The notes under the pieces: generated by a model
The model's database searches: none
What the model saw: the letters and a program-made list of their open reading frames with translations, nothing else
Told to the model about the DNA's origin: nothing
Shown here: one piece after another, positions 32,999 to 42,504 of the stretch
How positions within the stretch are numbered: the first letter of the stretch is position 1
Layout of the letters: the number at the start of each line of letters is the position of its first letter
Position numbers and translations under genes: made by a program
Assembly (NCBI RefSeq): GCF_001310275.1
Contig: NZ_LGYZ01000068.1
Span: 62,001-126,000 of the forward strand
Direction: 5' to 3'
Source of the DNA: Nocardia arizonensis
GTDB lineage: Bacteria; Actinomycetota; Actinomycetes; Mycobacteriales; Mycobacteriaceae
Length of the DNA: 64,000 nucleotides

Positions 32999-34075
32999 AT
33001 GATCGGTGCGAGGTACGGCGTCTCATACGGCATCAGGCGGTGGCGACCCCACGCCCGAACCGGAGCGATTCGTCCCCTGCTCGCCATGTTCATCCTCGTA
33101 CTGCTCGTCGGATCCACCGCGTGCGGCACGGGCGCCGGGACGACGAGAACCCAGCAGACCGGTCCGGCCGGCGCGGTGCTCCAGAATCTGGATCCGGCGC
33201 CCATAGGCCCGGAACCGAGGCCCGCGCTGCCCGTCACCGTCCGCTCCTTCGACGGCGCCGACGTCACGGTCACCTCGGCCGATCGCATCATCGCCGCCGA
33301 CCGCTACGGCACCCTCGCCCAGACCGTGTGGGCGCTCGGACTCGGCCCGAAACTCGTCGGCCGCAGCACCGCCGCATCGTTTCCCGCCGCCGCGCACCTG
33401 CCGAATGTCACCGGCGGCAACGGGTCGCTCAGCGTGGAATCCATTCTCGCGTTGCGCCCCACCGTCTTCCTGACCGACACCACCAGCGCCGCTCCCGCCG
33501 TGCGCGAACAACTGCGCGCCGCGGGCGTCACCGTGGTCTACTTCGATCCGAAACGCACGATGGACGCCGTCGCGCCGCAGATCGAAGCGGTGGCGGGCGC
33601 TCTCGGGGTGCCGTCGGCCGGTCGGGCGCTTGCCCAGCGCACCCGCGACGAGATCGCCGCCGCCACCGCCGCGGTGCCGTCACAGGATCCGCGGCCGACC
33701 ATCGCCTTCCTCTATCTGCGCAGCACCGCGATCACCATGATGGCCGGACCGGGTTCCGGCGCCGATGCGCTCATCGCGGCTCTTGGCGCGCGTGACGCGG
33801 GCACGGTCGCCGGATTGACGGAACCCTTCACCGCCATCACCTCCGAGGCCATGATCGGCGCGGCGCCCGATGTGCTGCTGGTCATGACCAACGGTTTGCA
33901 GTCCATCGGCGGCGTCGACGGACTCGAGAAGGTGCCCGGTGTCGCGCAGACCCCCGCCGGTCGCAACAAGCGCGTGGTCGACATGTCCGATGCGGTGCTG
34001 CTCAGTTTCGGTCCCAATACCGGCCGCGTCATCGAGGCGCTGAGCAAGGCCGTGTACGGGACCCGCCCGGCATGA
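32999..34075 (+). CDS. hmuT: Hemin/siderophore ABC transporter substrate-binding lipoprotein
   Basis: A protein of up to 358 residues, the periplasmic-binding component of a type III iron-chelate/hemin importer (PeriPBP fold). A signal sequence ends in the lipobox region VGSTAC (Cys42 from the first ATG). The binding domain has DRIIAADRYGTLAQTVWALGLG, 'FLTDTTSAAPAVREQLRAAGVTVVYFD', 'PTIAFLYLR' and 'VLLVMTNGLQSIGG'. The ATG at 32999 touches the iron box and lacks a ribosome binding site; an internal ATG at 33086 would still give a signal peptide. Its stop overlaps the permease start (ATGA). HmuT is favoured over siderophore binders by the 'VPGV.Q/L TPAGR' end, moderately. Confidence 0.85.
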   Translation: MIGARYGVSYGIRRWRPHARTGAIRPLLAMFILVLLVGSTACGTGAGTTRTQQTGPAGAVLQNLDPAPIGPEPRPALPVTVRSFDGADVTVTSADRIIAADRYGTLAQTVWALGLGPKLVGRSTAASFPAAAHLPNVTGGNGSLSVESILALRPTVFLTDTTSAAPAVREQLRAAGVTVVYFDPKRTMDAVAPQIEAVAGALGVPSAGRALAQRTRDEIAAATAAVPSQDPRPTIAFLYLRSTAITMMAGPGSGADALIAALGARDAGTVAGLTEPFTAITSEAMIGAAPDVLLVMTNGLQSIGGVDGLEKVPGVAQTPAGRNKRVVDMSDAVLLSFGPNTGRVIEALSKAVYGTRPA

Positions 34076-35196
34076 TCGAATCCACCGCGGCCGAATCGAC
34101 CTCCCCCGCCGGAGCCGGCTCGGCCGCGCCCGATCCGCACCGTCCGCCACCGAGATCCCGCACCCGCTCGCGCGTCACGATCGTCTTCGCCGTCGCGGTG
34201 ACCGCGCTGGTGCTATCGGCGCTGGTCTCGGCGGCGATCGGTCAGATACCGACCACGCCCGCCGAGGTCGCGGGCAGCGTGCTGCACCGCATCGGACTCG
34301 ACTGGGGTCCGATGCCCGCCCATCCCGCGGGTGAGGTGGCGCTGTGGGAGGTACGGTTCCCGCGGGTGCTGCTCGCCATCGTCGTCGGCGCGGCACTGGC
34401 CACCGCGGGCGCGCTCCTGCAGGGCGTATTCGCCAATCCGCTCGCCGAACCCGGCGTCATCGGTGTGTCGGCGGGGGCCGCGGTCGGGGCGGGCACGGTC
34501 ATCGTGGTCGGCGGCGCCTTCGTCGCCGCCTGGTCGGTGGCCGCCGCCGCCTTCGTCGCGGGTCTGCTCACCACCGCGCTGGTGTATCTGCTCTCGCGTG
34601 CCAACGGCCGCACCGAGGTCGTGACCCTGGTGCTCACCGGTGTCGCGATCAACGCCTTCGCGGGCGGACTCATCGCCTTCCTGCTCTTCGTGGCCTCTCC
34701 GGCGGCCCGCGATCAGATCGTGTTCTGGCAGTTGGGCAGTCTCAACGGCGCGACCTGGCAGTCGGTGGCGGTGGTCGTTCCCCTCGCCGTGCTCGGCATC
34801 GCCGCGGCCGTACTGGTCGCCGCGCGGCTGGACCTGCTCGCCCTCGGCGAATCGGCGGCCCGCCACCTCGGCGTCGACGTGGAGCGATTGCGGCGCACGG
34901 TCATCGTCATCGTCGCGGTGCTGACCACGGCGGGGGTCGCGTTCACCGGCATCATCCTGTTCGTCGGCCTGACGGTGCCGCATGTGGTGCGCATGCTCGT
35001 CGGACCGGCGCATCGCGTGCTCATCCCGCTCAGCGCCGTACTCGGCGCGGTGGTGCTGCTCATCGCCGACGTGGCCGCGCGCTCGCTGGTCGACAATGCC
35101 GACCTCCCGCTCGGCATGCTGACCTCGCTCATCGGCGGGCCGTTCTTCTTCTGGCTGCTGCGCCGGACCCGGGCCCGCGCGGGAGGCTGGGCATGA
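34072..35196 (+). CDS. hmuU: Hemin/siderophore ABC transporter permease (FecCD)
   Basis: A 374-residue FecCD-family permease with about ten membrane helices. Family motifs are RFPRVLLAIVVGAALATAGALLQG near residues 98-120, 'NPLAEPGVIGVSAGAAVG', 'ALGESAARHLGVDVERLR', 'GIILFVGLTVPHVVRMLVGPAHR' (coupling loop) and 'LPLGMLTSLIGGPFFFWLLRR' at the end. The first about 35 residues are a Pro/Ser/Arg-rich extension. It pairs with HmuT and HmuV in the membrane. Translation is coupled to hmuT by a 4-base overlap. Confidence 0.93.
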   Translation: MIESTAAESTSPAGAGSAAPDPHRPPPRSRTRSRVTIVFAVAVTALVLSALVSAAIGQIPTTPAEVAGSVLHRIGLDWGPMPAHPAGEVALWEVRFPRVLLAIVVGAALATAGALLQGVFANPLAEPGVIGVSAGAAVGAGTVIVVGGAFVAAWSVAAAAFVAGLLTTALVYLLSRANGRTEVVTLVLTGVAINAFAGGLIAFLLFVASPAARDQIVFWQLGSLNGATWQSVAVVVPLAVLGIAAAVLVAARLDLLALGESAARHLGVDVERLRRTVIVIVAVLTTAGVAFTGIILFVGLTVPHVVRMLVGPAHRVLIPLSAVLGAVVLLIADVAARSLVDNADLPLGMLTSLIGGPFFFWLLRRTRARAGGWA

Positions 35197-35224
35197 GGTG
35201 CGACCACGGCGGCAGGAGGTCGCG

Positions 35225-36088
35225 GTGATCGGGTTCGTGCGCGGACTCGGCGCATCGCTCGGTCACGCGCACGCGCTGCCCGATGTCGTCGCACCCGGTG
35301 CGGTGACGCTGCGCGCACGCGGACTCGGCATCCGACGCCGCGGCGCATCCGCTGCCACCGGGCGCCGGGTGCTCGACGCGGTCGACTTCGATGTCGTCGC
35401 GGGTCAGGTCGTCGCCCTGGTCGGGCCCAACGGCGCGGGCAAGTCGACCCTGCTGGCCGCGCTCGCCGGTGAGCTGCCGCCCCGCGAGGGCATCGTCGAA
35501 CTCGACGGGATTCCACTGGATCGGTGGACACCGCTGGATATGGCGCGCCGCCGGGCCGTGCTGCCGCAGAGTCACACCGTCGGATTCCCCTTCACCGCCC
35601 GCGAGGTGGTCGAAATGGGCCGCGCGCCCTGGGCGCGCACCGATCTCGCCGATCGCGACGACGAGATCGTCGACGCCGCGCTCACCGCCGCCGATGTGGG
35701 ACATCTGGCCGCACGCCCGTTCCCGACCCTGTCCGGCGGCGAACGCGCCCGCGTGGCGCTCGCGCGGGTGCTCGCCCAGGACACCACGACCCTGCTATTG
35801 GACGAACCCACCGCCGCGCTCGATCTCGGCCACCAGGAGGCGGTGCTCGCACTCGCCATCGAACGCGCCGCGGCCGGGGCCGCCGTCGTCGTGGTGCTGC
35901 ACGACCTCGGTATCGCGGCCGCCTACGCGGACCGGGTCGCCGTGCTCGATGCCGGACGGATCGCCGCGGACGGCCCACCGCGCGAGGTGCTGACCACCGA
36001 CCTGCTCAGTCGGGTCTACCGACATCCGGTCGAGGTGTTCGATCATCCGGTCACCGGTGCGCAACTGGTTCTGCCGGTACGTCGGTGA
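35225..36088 (+). CDS. hmuV: Hemin/siderophore ABC transporter ATP-binding protein
   Basis: A 287-residue ABC ATPase of the heme/iron-chelate importer type. Walker A is GPNGAGKST, the signature is LSGGERARVALARVL, Walker B is LLLDEPTAALD, and the switch His is in VVLHDLG. The GTG at 35225 is selected because AGGAGGT ends 4 bases before it; an upstream GTG at 35198 has no such site. It closes the hmuTUV operon. A weak hairpin (CGGGTG/CACCCG, 36090-36113) follows. The hmu labels are by family resemblance; siderophore import is possible. Confidence 0.9.
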   Translation: MIGFVRGLGASLGHAHALPDVVAPGAVTLRARGLGIRRRGASAATGRRVLDAVDFDVVAGQVVALVGPNGAGKSTLLAALAGELPPREGIVELDGIPLDRWTPLDMARRRAVLPQSHTVGFPFTAREVVEMGRAPWARTDLADRDDEIVDAALTAADVGHLAARPFPTLSGGERARVALARVLAQDTTTLLLDEPTAALDLGHQEAVLALAIERAAAGAAVVVVLHDLGIAAAYADRVAVLDAGRIAADGPPREVLTTDLLSRVYRHPVEVFDHPVTGAQLVLPVRR

Positions 36089-36203
36089 TCGGGTGTCGGA
36101 GGGCGACCACCCGCACGGCGACGCGGCGCCGATCCGAATTCGGGCGGGAACGTCGACAACGGGGCGGCTTCGCGATCGAAGCGGCCACATCCTCGGTCTC
36201 GGG

Positions 36204-38342
36204 TCAGCGCCAGATCAATTTGAGCACCGCCGGAGTCAGGAGCATGCGGATGACGGTGGCGTCCAGGACCAGGGCGGCGATCATGCCGTAGGCGATGTAC
36301 TTCATAAGCACCAGGTCCGAGAAGCCGAACGCGCCGGTCACCACGATGAGGATCGCCGCGGCGGAGGTGATCACCCCGCCGGTGTGCGCGACGCCGTAGC
36401 GAATCGCCTCGGGCGGGTCGGCGCCCGCGGCACGCGCCTCGGCGACCCGCGACAGCAGGAACACCTCGTAGTCGGTGGACAGACCGAACACCACGGTGAC
36501 GATGAGCGCCAAGACGGCGAACATGAGCGGTCCGGGTGTGAAGTGGAACAGGCCCGCACCGTGTCCCTCGACGAAGATCCAGGTCAGCACGCCCAAGGTG
36601 GCGACAAGGCTGAGCGCGCTCATCACCACCGCCTTGAGCGCCAGCACGATGGACCCGAACGCGAGGTACATCAGCAGCGCCGCGGCCACAGCGAGCAGGA
36701 CCACGAGCAGCGGCAGACCCGCGAGCAACCCGTTGATGCTGTCGCGCTCGAGGGCGGGCACGCCCGCCACCATGATCCGCACGCCCGGCGGTTCGGTAAT
36801 CGAGCGCAGCGCGGCGATGACCCGGTCGGCGTCGCGTTTGTCGGCGAGTCCGGCGGCGAGCACGTTCACGCCGTCCTTGGTCGGCGCGCCGGGTTCGAAT
36901 CGGCCGGTGAGTCCGGGAATCTGATTGGCCTCGTAGCGGATATCGCTCAGCTGTCGCGGATCCGCGCCCACCACCACGAGTTTCAGCGGTTCGGTGCGGA
37001 AGCTGGGGAACAGTTCGTCGAATCGCTCCTGGGCGATGCGCGCCGGATTCTCCGCCGCCAGGTATTTCTCGCTGATGCCGCCGAATTCGATGTGCCGGAA
37101 CGGGATCGCCAGTGCCAGCAGCGCGAGCACGATCGTAACCGCCACCGCCCATGGCCGCGCCATCGACCAGCGGGCCAACCGGGAGAAGAATCCGGCGTCG
37201 ATCTGTTCCTCGGTCTTGGTGCGGGAGAACCGCTTCCAGCCGAGGAAGTCGATATTGCGTCCGGCGATACTCAGAGCCGCGGGCAGTGCGGTCACCGACA
37301 GCACCGCGGCCAGCAGCACCGAACTGATACCGCCGTAGGGCACCGAACGCAGCACCCCGTTGGGGAAGATGAACAGCGCGCCCAGACTGAGCGCGATGAT
37401 GGCCGCGGAGAACATCACGGTGCGGCCCGCGGTCGCCACCGTGCGCGCGGTGGCGTCCTCGATGTCGCGCCCGGCGGCGATCTCCTCCCGGAACCTGGTC
37501 ACAGTGAACAATCCGTAGTCGATGGCCAGGCCGAGGCTGACCAGCGTCATCACCGTGCTCGCGAATACGTTCACATCGATGAACCCGGTGAGCCCGCGCA
37601 TGATGCCCGCGGTGCCCATGATCGTCATGCCGCCGATGAGCACCGGCAGCAGCGCGCCGACCACGCCGCCGAAGACGAAATACAGCAGCAGCGCGACCAG
37701 CGGCAGCGCGATCAGTTCGGCGCGGTGGATGTCCTCCTGCATACCGGTGTTCAGACCCGCGAGGATCGGTTGCAGTCCGGCGGCCTGTACCGTGGTGCCG
37801 CCCGGCCCCGAGCCCGGCGGGCCCAGTCCGAGATCGTCCTTGATGGCGGCGTAGTTCTCCACGGTGGCGGTGCCTTCGCCGCGCAGTCCCACGCTGGCGA
37901 AGGCGTGGGTGCGGGTGCCGTCGGTGGCATCGGCGGCAAAGGGACTGTCCCAATAGCTGTCGATCTTGAGGATGCGGTCGGGGAACCGCGCGCGCAGATC
38001 GGTGAGCGCGCCGGTCACGGCGGAGCGCACCTGCGGATCGTCCACGGTGTGGCCCTCGGGGACGGTGTAGAGCAGGATCAGATCGCTGTCGGTGTCGCGG
38101 CCGAAGGTTGCGTCGGCGAGTTCGGAGGCCGCGACCGATTCACTGCTCTCGTCGAACCAGCCCTCCTGGGTCAATCGCCCGGTCAGGTCGCGCCCGTACC
38201 AGCCCGACAGCAGCACCGCCAGCGCCGACACACACAGCACCAGGTAGCGGTGCCGGTAGACGAACCGTCCCCAGCGCAGCGAGGCGGAATGGCCGCGCGA
38301 CGGGTGCCGGGGGGTTCGGGGCGGCACCCGAAGATTCACCAC
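36204..38342 (-). CDS. MMPL-family RND transporter
   Basis: A 712-residue RND-superfamily membrane protein of the MMPL type with 11-12 helices in two halves. After TM1 (YLVLCVSALAVLLSGWYG) there is an extracytoplasmic domain. Then come the first helix bundle (GLAIDYGLFTVTRFREE, with the Asp-Tyr proton-relay pair), a second extracytoplasmic loop and the second bundle (FGLSTDYEVFLLSRVAEA, Asp-Tyr again). This type exports lipids or drugs to the outer envelope of mycolate bacteria. Two GTG codons lie at the start. It is the distal gene of a minus-strand group with a lipoprotein and a small protein gene; 9 bases separate it from the lipoprotein stop. Confidence 0.9.
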   Translation of the reverse strand: MVNLRVPPRTPRHPSRGHSASLRWGRFVYRHRYLVLCVSALAVLLSGWYGRDLTGRLTQEGWFDESSESVAASELADATFGRDTDSDLILLYTVPEGHTVDDPQVRSAVTGALTDLRARFPDRILKIDSYWDSPFAADATDGTRTHAFASVGLRGEGTATVENYAAIKDDLGLGPPGSGPGGTTVQAAGLQPILAGLNTGMQEDIHRAELIALPLVALLLYFVFGGVVGALLPVLIGGMTIMGTAGIMRGLTGFIDVNVFASTVMTLVSLGLAIDYGLFTVTRFREEIAAGRDIEDATARTVATAGRTVMFSAAIIALSLGALFIFPNGVLRSVPYGGISSVLLAAVLSVTALPAALSIAGRNIDFLGWKRFSRTKTEEQIDAGFFSRLARWSMARPWAVAVTIVLALLALAIPFRHIEFGGISEKYLAAENPARIAQERFDELFPSFRTEPLKLVVVGADPRQLSDIRYEANQIPGLTGRFEPGAPTKDGVNVLAAGLADKRDADRVIAALRSITEPPGVRIMVAGVPALERDSINGLLAGLPLLVVLLAVAAALLMYLAFGSIVLALKAVVMSALSLVATLGVLTWIFVEGHGAGLFHFTPGPLMFAVLALIVTVVFGLSTDYEVFLLSRVAEARAAGADPPEAIRYGVAHTGGVITSAAAILIVVTGAFGFSDLVLMKYIAYGMIAALVLDATVIRMLLTPAVLKLIWR

Positions 38343-38351
38343 GGCCGCGGC

Positions 38352-38879
38352 CTATCCGCAGGCCGGGGTACGGTAGTCGGCCGAGCGCAGGATGCCGCAC
38401 AGATCGGTGCGCGAGATCTTCCACTTGCCGTCGAGCAGCACGAAGTGCACGACCGTCGTGCGCACCGCGGTGCCGGTGCCGTCCTTGTCCAGCCGCATGG
38501 TCGCGGTCAGGGTGCCGTCACGGTTGTCGAAGACCGGATCGGTGACGCCGTAGATCGCGTGCGGATTGTCCTGCAACGCCCGATACATGTCGGGAATGGC
38601 GGTCTTGAAGGCGTCACCGTCCTCGATGAGGTCGGTACGTTCGCTGTCGGGCAGCCCCGGGTCCAGCGCCCGCTTGATCTGGGCGTCGAGTTCGGCGGCG
38701 GTCGGCAGCGGCCGGTGCGCGGCGCTCGACGAGGCGGCGACCGACGAGGACAGCGACGCGTTCGCGCGCGAGCGCGCGGCGTCGACGGCGGCCTCGTCCG
38801 TATCCCGACCGCAGGCCGACACGGCGAGCAGCAGGCCGACGGCGATGGCGCCGATACGGACCAGTCGTATGGGTTGCAT
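38352..38879 (-). CDS. Lipoprotein with NTF2-like (Mce-associated) C-terminal part
   Basis: A 175-residue lipoprotein with lipobox LLAVSAC (Cys23). After a Ser/Ala-rich linker (about 30-60) the C-terminal half looks like an alpha+beta NTF2-type or Mce-associated domain (DAQIKRALDPGLPDSERTDLIEDGDAFKT, TLTATMRLDKDGTGTAV, VHFVLLDGKWKIS). A C-terminal pair of cysteines (DLCGIL, TPACG) could form a disulfide. The ATG at 38879 is preferred over the adjacent GTG. It lies just upstream of the MMPL gene, so it probably serves that transporter. Confidence 0.75.
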   Translation of the reverse strand: MQPIRLVRIGAIAVGLLLAVSACGRDTDEAAVDAARSRANASLSSSVAASSSAAHRPLPTAAELDAQIKRALDPGLPDSERTDLIEDGDAFKTAIPDMYRALQDNPHAIYGVTDPVFDNRDGTLTATMRLDKDGTGTAVRTTVVHFVLLDGKWKISRTDLCGILRSADYRTPACG

Positions 38880-38885
38880 CACTTC

Positions 38886-39242
38886 CTACATACCATCGAT
38901 GACGGAGGTGATCCGCCCCAGCAGGGCGCGCACGGCCGTGACGTCCCGGTCCGCGGCGGCCTCGACCGGCACGGCGTCCGGGATCATATCCCGAACCAGG
39001 GCCACCACACTGCGCTCGTCATCGAGATCGACGTCGGTGACCCGCGCCCGGGCGACCGCGACCACGTCGTCCGGTCCGGGTACCTCGACATCCAGGTCGG
39101 CGCGGTAGATTTCGACGACCAGGGTCGACCGGACCGTTCGGAAGGCATACGGTTTGCCGTCCGCCGTCGTGCCGAACCCGTGAGCGAACGGACCAACGGT
39201 AATGTCGTCGACGGCAAATCCCGATGGATGGTCGGCTTTCAT
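38886..39242 (-). CDS. Small conserved-looking protein of unknown function
   Basis: A 118-residue acidic protein without a signal sequence (MKADHPSGFAVDDITVGPF..., VRSTLVVEIYRADLDVEVPGPDD). The mix of beta-rich N-terminus and a helical C-terminus (DVTAVRALLGRITSVIDGM) suggests one compact domain. The ATG at 39242 has CAGGGAG at 6 bases spacing and is better than the ATG at 39269. The stop lies 6 bases before the start of the lipoprotein gene, so this is the first gene of the MMPL operon. No family is recognised. Confidence 0.6.
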   Translation of the reverse strand: MKADHPSGFAVDDITVGPFAHGFGTTADGKPYAFRTVRSTLVVEIYRADLDVEVPGPDDVVAVARARVTDVDLDDERSVVALVRDMIPDAVPVEAAADRDVTAVRALLGRITSVIDGM

Positions 39243-39390
39243 CCGGATCTCCCTGAGTTGGTCATTCATCCAATTCTAAGGTAGTCCGTATCACCGACAT
39301 GCCGTGCCGCCGCACCCCGGTCCGCCGCGGTGGCGTCCCGACATGGTCAGATGATGGGGACACAGGTCGTCGGTAGAAGGAGTTCGCCGC

Positions 39391-40422
39391 ATGCGCCCTC
39401 GCGGCTCGGTCGCCCACGTGCTCGCGAGCGCGGCGGCGCTGGCATTGCTCGCCGGATGTTCGGCCGATGACGGCGCGCCCGATGTCGCCACCCGCGAACC
39501 CGTCACCGCCGCGGTCGCGCCCGCCCCGACCGCGCGTCCCTCCGGGACGGTGGCCCCGTTCGCCGCGGTCGGCGAACTGCTGGTCGAATCGGACAGCGGG
39601 AAACTGGTCGCACTGAGCGCCGACGGCACCGCCCTGTCGGTCATCGACACCGCATCCGCGCGCCCCGATGCCGGTCTCGCCGCGACCACCGTCGTCCTGC
39701 CCGCGCCCGGCGCCACAGTCGTCCAGGGCGGACCCGGTGAGGTCCTCGTCCCTGCCCGCGGCCGCCTGCTGCGTATCGCGATCCCCTCCGGTACGGTCAC
39801 CGCGCTGCCCGTGGACGGCGACGCCGTATCCGCGACCAACGGCCGCGACGGCGCGCTCGTCGTCGGCACCGCCGACGGCCGGGTCCGCACGCTGTCGGCG
39901 ACCGGTGCGGTGCTGGGCACCGTGTCGGGGCTCGTCTCGGCCGACGCGCTCGCCACGACCCCCGGGCGGCTCACCGTCCTCGACCGCCGCCAGACCTCGA
40001 TCACCGAGATCGACCCCGCCCGGGACCGCCTCGGACTCGCCCTGCGCGCGGGCGACGGCGCGGCCCGGATGATCGCCGATCACTTCGGGCGGGTCATCGT
40101 CACCGACACCGACGGCGACGAGTTGCTGGTGTACACGACCGAACCGCTCGTGTTGCGTCAACGATTCCCGGTAGGATCTTCGCCTTACGCGCTCGCCTAT
40201 GATCGACGGTCCGAGACCGTATGGGTGACGTGCACGCAGAGCAACGAGGTCCTCGGATTCGATCTGTCGACCGGTATACCGAAGGAAGTGGGTCGCTTCG
40301 CCACCGTGCGCCAACCCGATTCGGTGACCGTCGACGACCGTACCGGTGATCTGTTCGTCGGATCCGCGACCGGGGACGGTATCCAGCGGATTCCCGCGGA
40401 CGAGCGGAAGAGAGGGCAGTAG
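39391..40422 (+). CDS. Beta-propeller lipoprotein (YncE-like)
   Basis: A 343-residue lipoprotein with lipobox LLAGC (Cys23). The remainder is a repeated-blade propeller ([94 protein letters not shown]). Members of this group are found next to pyrD in Nocardia and related genera. It may bind a ligand or protein on the outside of the membrane. It ends directly before the DUF5703 gene start, so it is translated in an operon with DUF5703 and pyrD. Confidence 0.8.
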   Translation: MRPRGSVAHVLASAAALALLAGCSADDGAPDVATREPVTAAVAPAPTARPSGTVAPFAAVGELLVESDSGKLVALSADGTALSVIDTASARPDAGLAATTVVLPAPGATVVQGGPGEVLVPARGRLLRIAIPSGTVTALPVDGDAVSATNGRDGALVVGTADGRVRTLSATGAVLGTVSGLVSADALATTPGRLTVLDRRQTSITEIDPARDRLGLALRAGDGAARMIADHFGRVIVTDTDGDELLVYTTEPLVLRQRFPVGSSPYALAYDRRSETVWVTCTQSNEVLGFDLSTGIPKEVGRFATVRQPDSVTVDDRTGDLFVGSATGDGIQRIPADERKRGQ

Positions 40423-40671
40423 ATGGCGCCGAACACCTCCCGCGGGGCACTACCGGCGAGCTGGGACACCACCAGCGAGGACTACGAGTACGTGCCGCTG
40501 CGACTACCGAAGGACGTCAGTCGGGTGACCGCGTCGATGCGGCTGGCCATCCAGGCCGAATTCGGCGGCTGGGAACTGTCGCGCGTGCGCGCCTACACCG
40601 ACGGCAGTCGCCGCGTGCTGTTACGCAGACGGAAGTCCGCCCACGCACCCCAACCCGAACCGGGGATGTGA
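40423..40671 (+). CDS. DUF5703-family protein
   Basis: An 82-residue basic protein with the DUF5703 pattern ([47 protein letters not shown]). Function is unknown. Its ATG follows the previous stop with no bases between, and its stop overlaps the first pyrD start codon, so translation is tightly coupled. The C-terminus (APQPEPGM) is disordered. Confidence 0.85.
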   Translation: MAPNTSRGALPASWDTTSEDYEYVPLRLPKDVSRVTASMRLAIQAEFGGWELSRVRAYTDGSRRVLLRRRKSAHAPQPEPGM

Positions 40672-41756
40672 CGCCGCCGATGTACGCCTTGGTGCTGCGC
40701 CTGATGTTCCTGGTTCCGCCGGAGCGGATCCATCACCTCGCCTTCGCCGCGATGCGCGCGGTCGCGCGTTTCGCGCCGACACGCGCGTTGCTGACGAGGC
40801 TGCTCGTCGTCGACGATCCGATTCTGCGCAACACCGCGTTCGGCGTCGAGTTCCCGACGCCGCTCGGTTTGGCCGCCGGATTCGACAAGAACGCCGACGG
40901 TGTCGATGTATGGGGTCCGCTGGGGTGGGGTTTCGCCGAGGTCGGCACCGTCACCGCGCGGCCGCAGCCCGGCAATCCCGCGCCGCGGCTGTTCCGGCTT
41001 CCCGCCGACCGCGCCCTCATCAATCGCATGGGCTTCAACAACCGCGGCGCGGCCCGCGCCGCCGAACAGTTGCACGTGCGTCGCAGCACGGTGCCCATCG
41101 GCGCCAATATCGGCAAGACCAAAGTGGTCGAACCCGCCGACGCTCCCGCCGACTACGCGACCAGCGCGGCACTGCTCGGGCCGCTGGCCGATTTCGTCGT
41201 GGTGAACGTCAGCTCCCCCAACACTCCCGGTCTGCGCGACCTGCAAGCGGTCGAATCGCTGCGGCCGGTGCTCGAGGCCGTCCTCGACGAGGTGTCGGTG
41301 CCGGTGCTGGTGAAGATCGCCCCCGACCTGTCCGATGAGGACATCGACGCGGTGGCCGATCTCGCCGTCGAACTCGGACTCGCGGGCATCGTCGCGACCA
41401 ACACCACGATCGGGCGCAGCGGTCTGCGCACCGACGCGGCCGAGGTCGCCGCGATCGGCCCGGGCGGCCTGTCGGGCCCGCCGGTCGCGCGTCGCTCTCT
41501 CGAGGTGCTGCGCCGCCTGTACCGCCGCGTCGGCGACCGCGTGGTGTTGATCTCGGTCGGCGGGATCGAGACCCCCGCCCAGGCGTTCGAACGCATCCTG
41601 GCGGGGGCCACCCTTCTCCAGGGCTACACCGGCTTCATCTACGGCGGCCTGTTCTGGACCCGTCACATCCACCGCGGTCTCGCCCAGCGACTGCGCGACC
41701 AGGGATTCGGTTCGATCGCCGAGGCGATCGGCGCCGAACACGCCACCCGCGCCTGA
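40668..41756 (+). CDS. pyrD: Quinone-dependent dihydroorotate dehydrogenase
   Basis: A 362-residue class 2 dihydroorotate dehydrogenase that oxidises dihydroorotate to orotate in pyrimidine synthesis and passes electrons to quinones at the membrane. The N-terminal amphipathic helical part ([21 protein letters not shown]), '[15 protein letters not shown]', '[19 protein letters not shown]', '[15 protein letters not shown]' (catalytic Ser) and '[11 protein letters not shown]', then '[13 protein letters not shown]', are in order. The GTG at 40668 overlaps the preceding stop (GTGA); an ATG at 40680 is the alternative start. Confidence 0.95.
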   Translation: MTPPMYALVLRLMFLVPPERIHHLAFAAMRAVARFAPTRALLTRLLVVDDPILRNTAFGVEFPTPLGLAAGFDKNADGVDVWGPLGWGFAEVGTVTARPQPGNPAPRLFRLPADRALINRMGFNNRGAARAAEQLHVRRSTVPIGANIGKTKVVEPADAPADYATSAALLGPLADFVVVNVSSPNTPGLRDLQAVESLRPVLEAVLDEVSVPVLVKIAPDLSDEDIDAVADLAVELGLAGIVATNTTIGRSGLRTDAAEVAAIGPGGLSGPPVARRSLEVLRRLYRRVGDRVVLISVGGIETPAQAFERILAGATLLQGYTGFIYGGLFWTRHIHRGLAQRLRDQGFGSIAEAIGAEHATRA

Positions 41757-41762
41757 ACCGTC

Positions 41763-42143
41763 CTATCCGAGTACCCGGGGCGGGTGGATGACGCGCCGGT
41801 GACCGCCGCGGCCGTGGCCGGTGACCGCGGACTGTCGCCGCCGCGCCGCCGATTCGAGTTCCGCGGCGGTGCGGCCGAGTATCCGGGTGGCCAGCAGCAG
41901 GACGATCTGTTCGCCGGCCAGGCCGATCTGCGCGGCGACCTCGTCCACGGCTTGGTGCACGGCCGGATCGTCGACCCGCCGCGGATCGCTCAGCAGTTCG
42001 TCGACATCCATGCCCGCGCGCGCCTGGGCGCGGGTCAGCGCGCGGTCGGGCAGCCAACTCAGCCGCCACGCGCCGCTGTCCCTGCGGGCGGTTTCCGGGC
42101 TGATGTCGCTGGTCATGGTCGTTTCGGTGGTGTATATAGCCAC
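41763..42143 (-). CDS. Small protein, tandem paralogue A
   Basis: A 126-residue protein that starts (M)AIYTTETTMTSDISPE and continues with GAWRLSWLPDRALTRAQARAGMDVDELLSDP. The GTG at 42143 is chosen because it aligns with the start of paralogue B (42505-42858). The shared core is WRLSWL.DR.LT..QARAG...DEL.S.P..... The C-terminus differs and ends in a Gly/Arg/His-rich tail. No known domain is recognised and there is no signal peptide. The gene is convergent with pyrD, with only 6 bases between their stops. Confidence 0.65.
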   Translation of the reverse strand: MAIYTTETTMTSDISPETARRDSGAWRLSWLPDRALTRAQARAGMDVDELLSDPRRVDDPAVHQAVDEVAAQIGLAGEQIVLLLATRILGRTAAELESAARRRQSAVTGHGRGGHRRVIHPPRVLG

Positions 42144-42504
42144 AGGGGTGCTTTCGCCGGGAGCAAGTGTGCTCGGATGAATGCCTGGTCGATCGGCCGC
42201 CGATCCGGTGCGTCGCGTCGGCGGATGACGCCACGCCGCCGAATCATCGGGACGAAACTGCGAATCGACCGCGAATTCGCACGTCGATGTGCACGCGCCG
42301 GGGCGCTGCGATCGCATGGGATCATCGTGGAACCGGCCCTCCCTGACCGGTGGGCGTGGCGCCCGTCACCAAGTCTGTCGCGCCCGGCCCTCCCTCGCCA
42401 CCCGGTTTCCGCCGGCTACCGTTCGCGCAACCTCGAATCCGCACGTCGGAATCGGTTTCACGAATCTGTCAAGTGGCCCGGCAGCCCACGCGCGACCGGG
42501 CGGC
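42144..42504. other. Spacer between the two paralogues, no gene seen
   Basis: About 360 bases with no supported reading frame. It separates the tandem copies and should hold the promoter of copy A. No third copy was seen in it. Confidence 0.4.

Noticed and set aside
36090..36113. Hairpin CGGGTG/CACCCG after hmuV as a terminator
   Set aside because: Only six base pairs with a large loop; too weak to list as a feature.
36057..39284. Plus-strand open frame of over 1000 codons
   Set aside because: It is antisense to the MMPL operon, has a histidine/arginine/glutamine-rich composition and no family resemblance.
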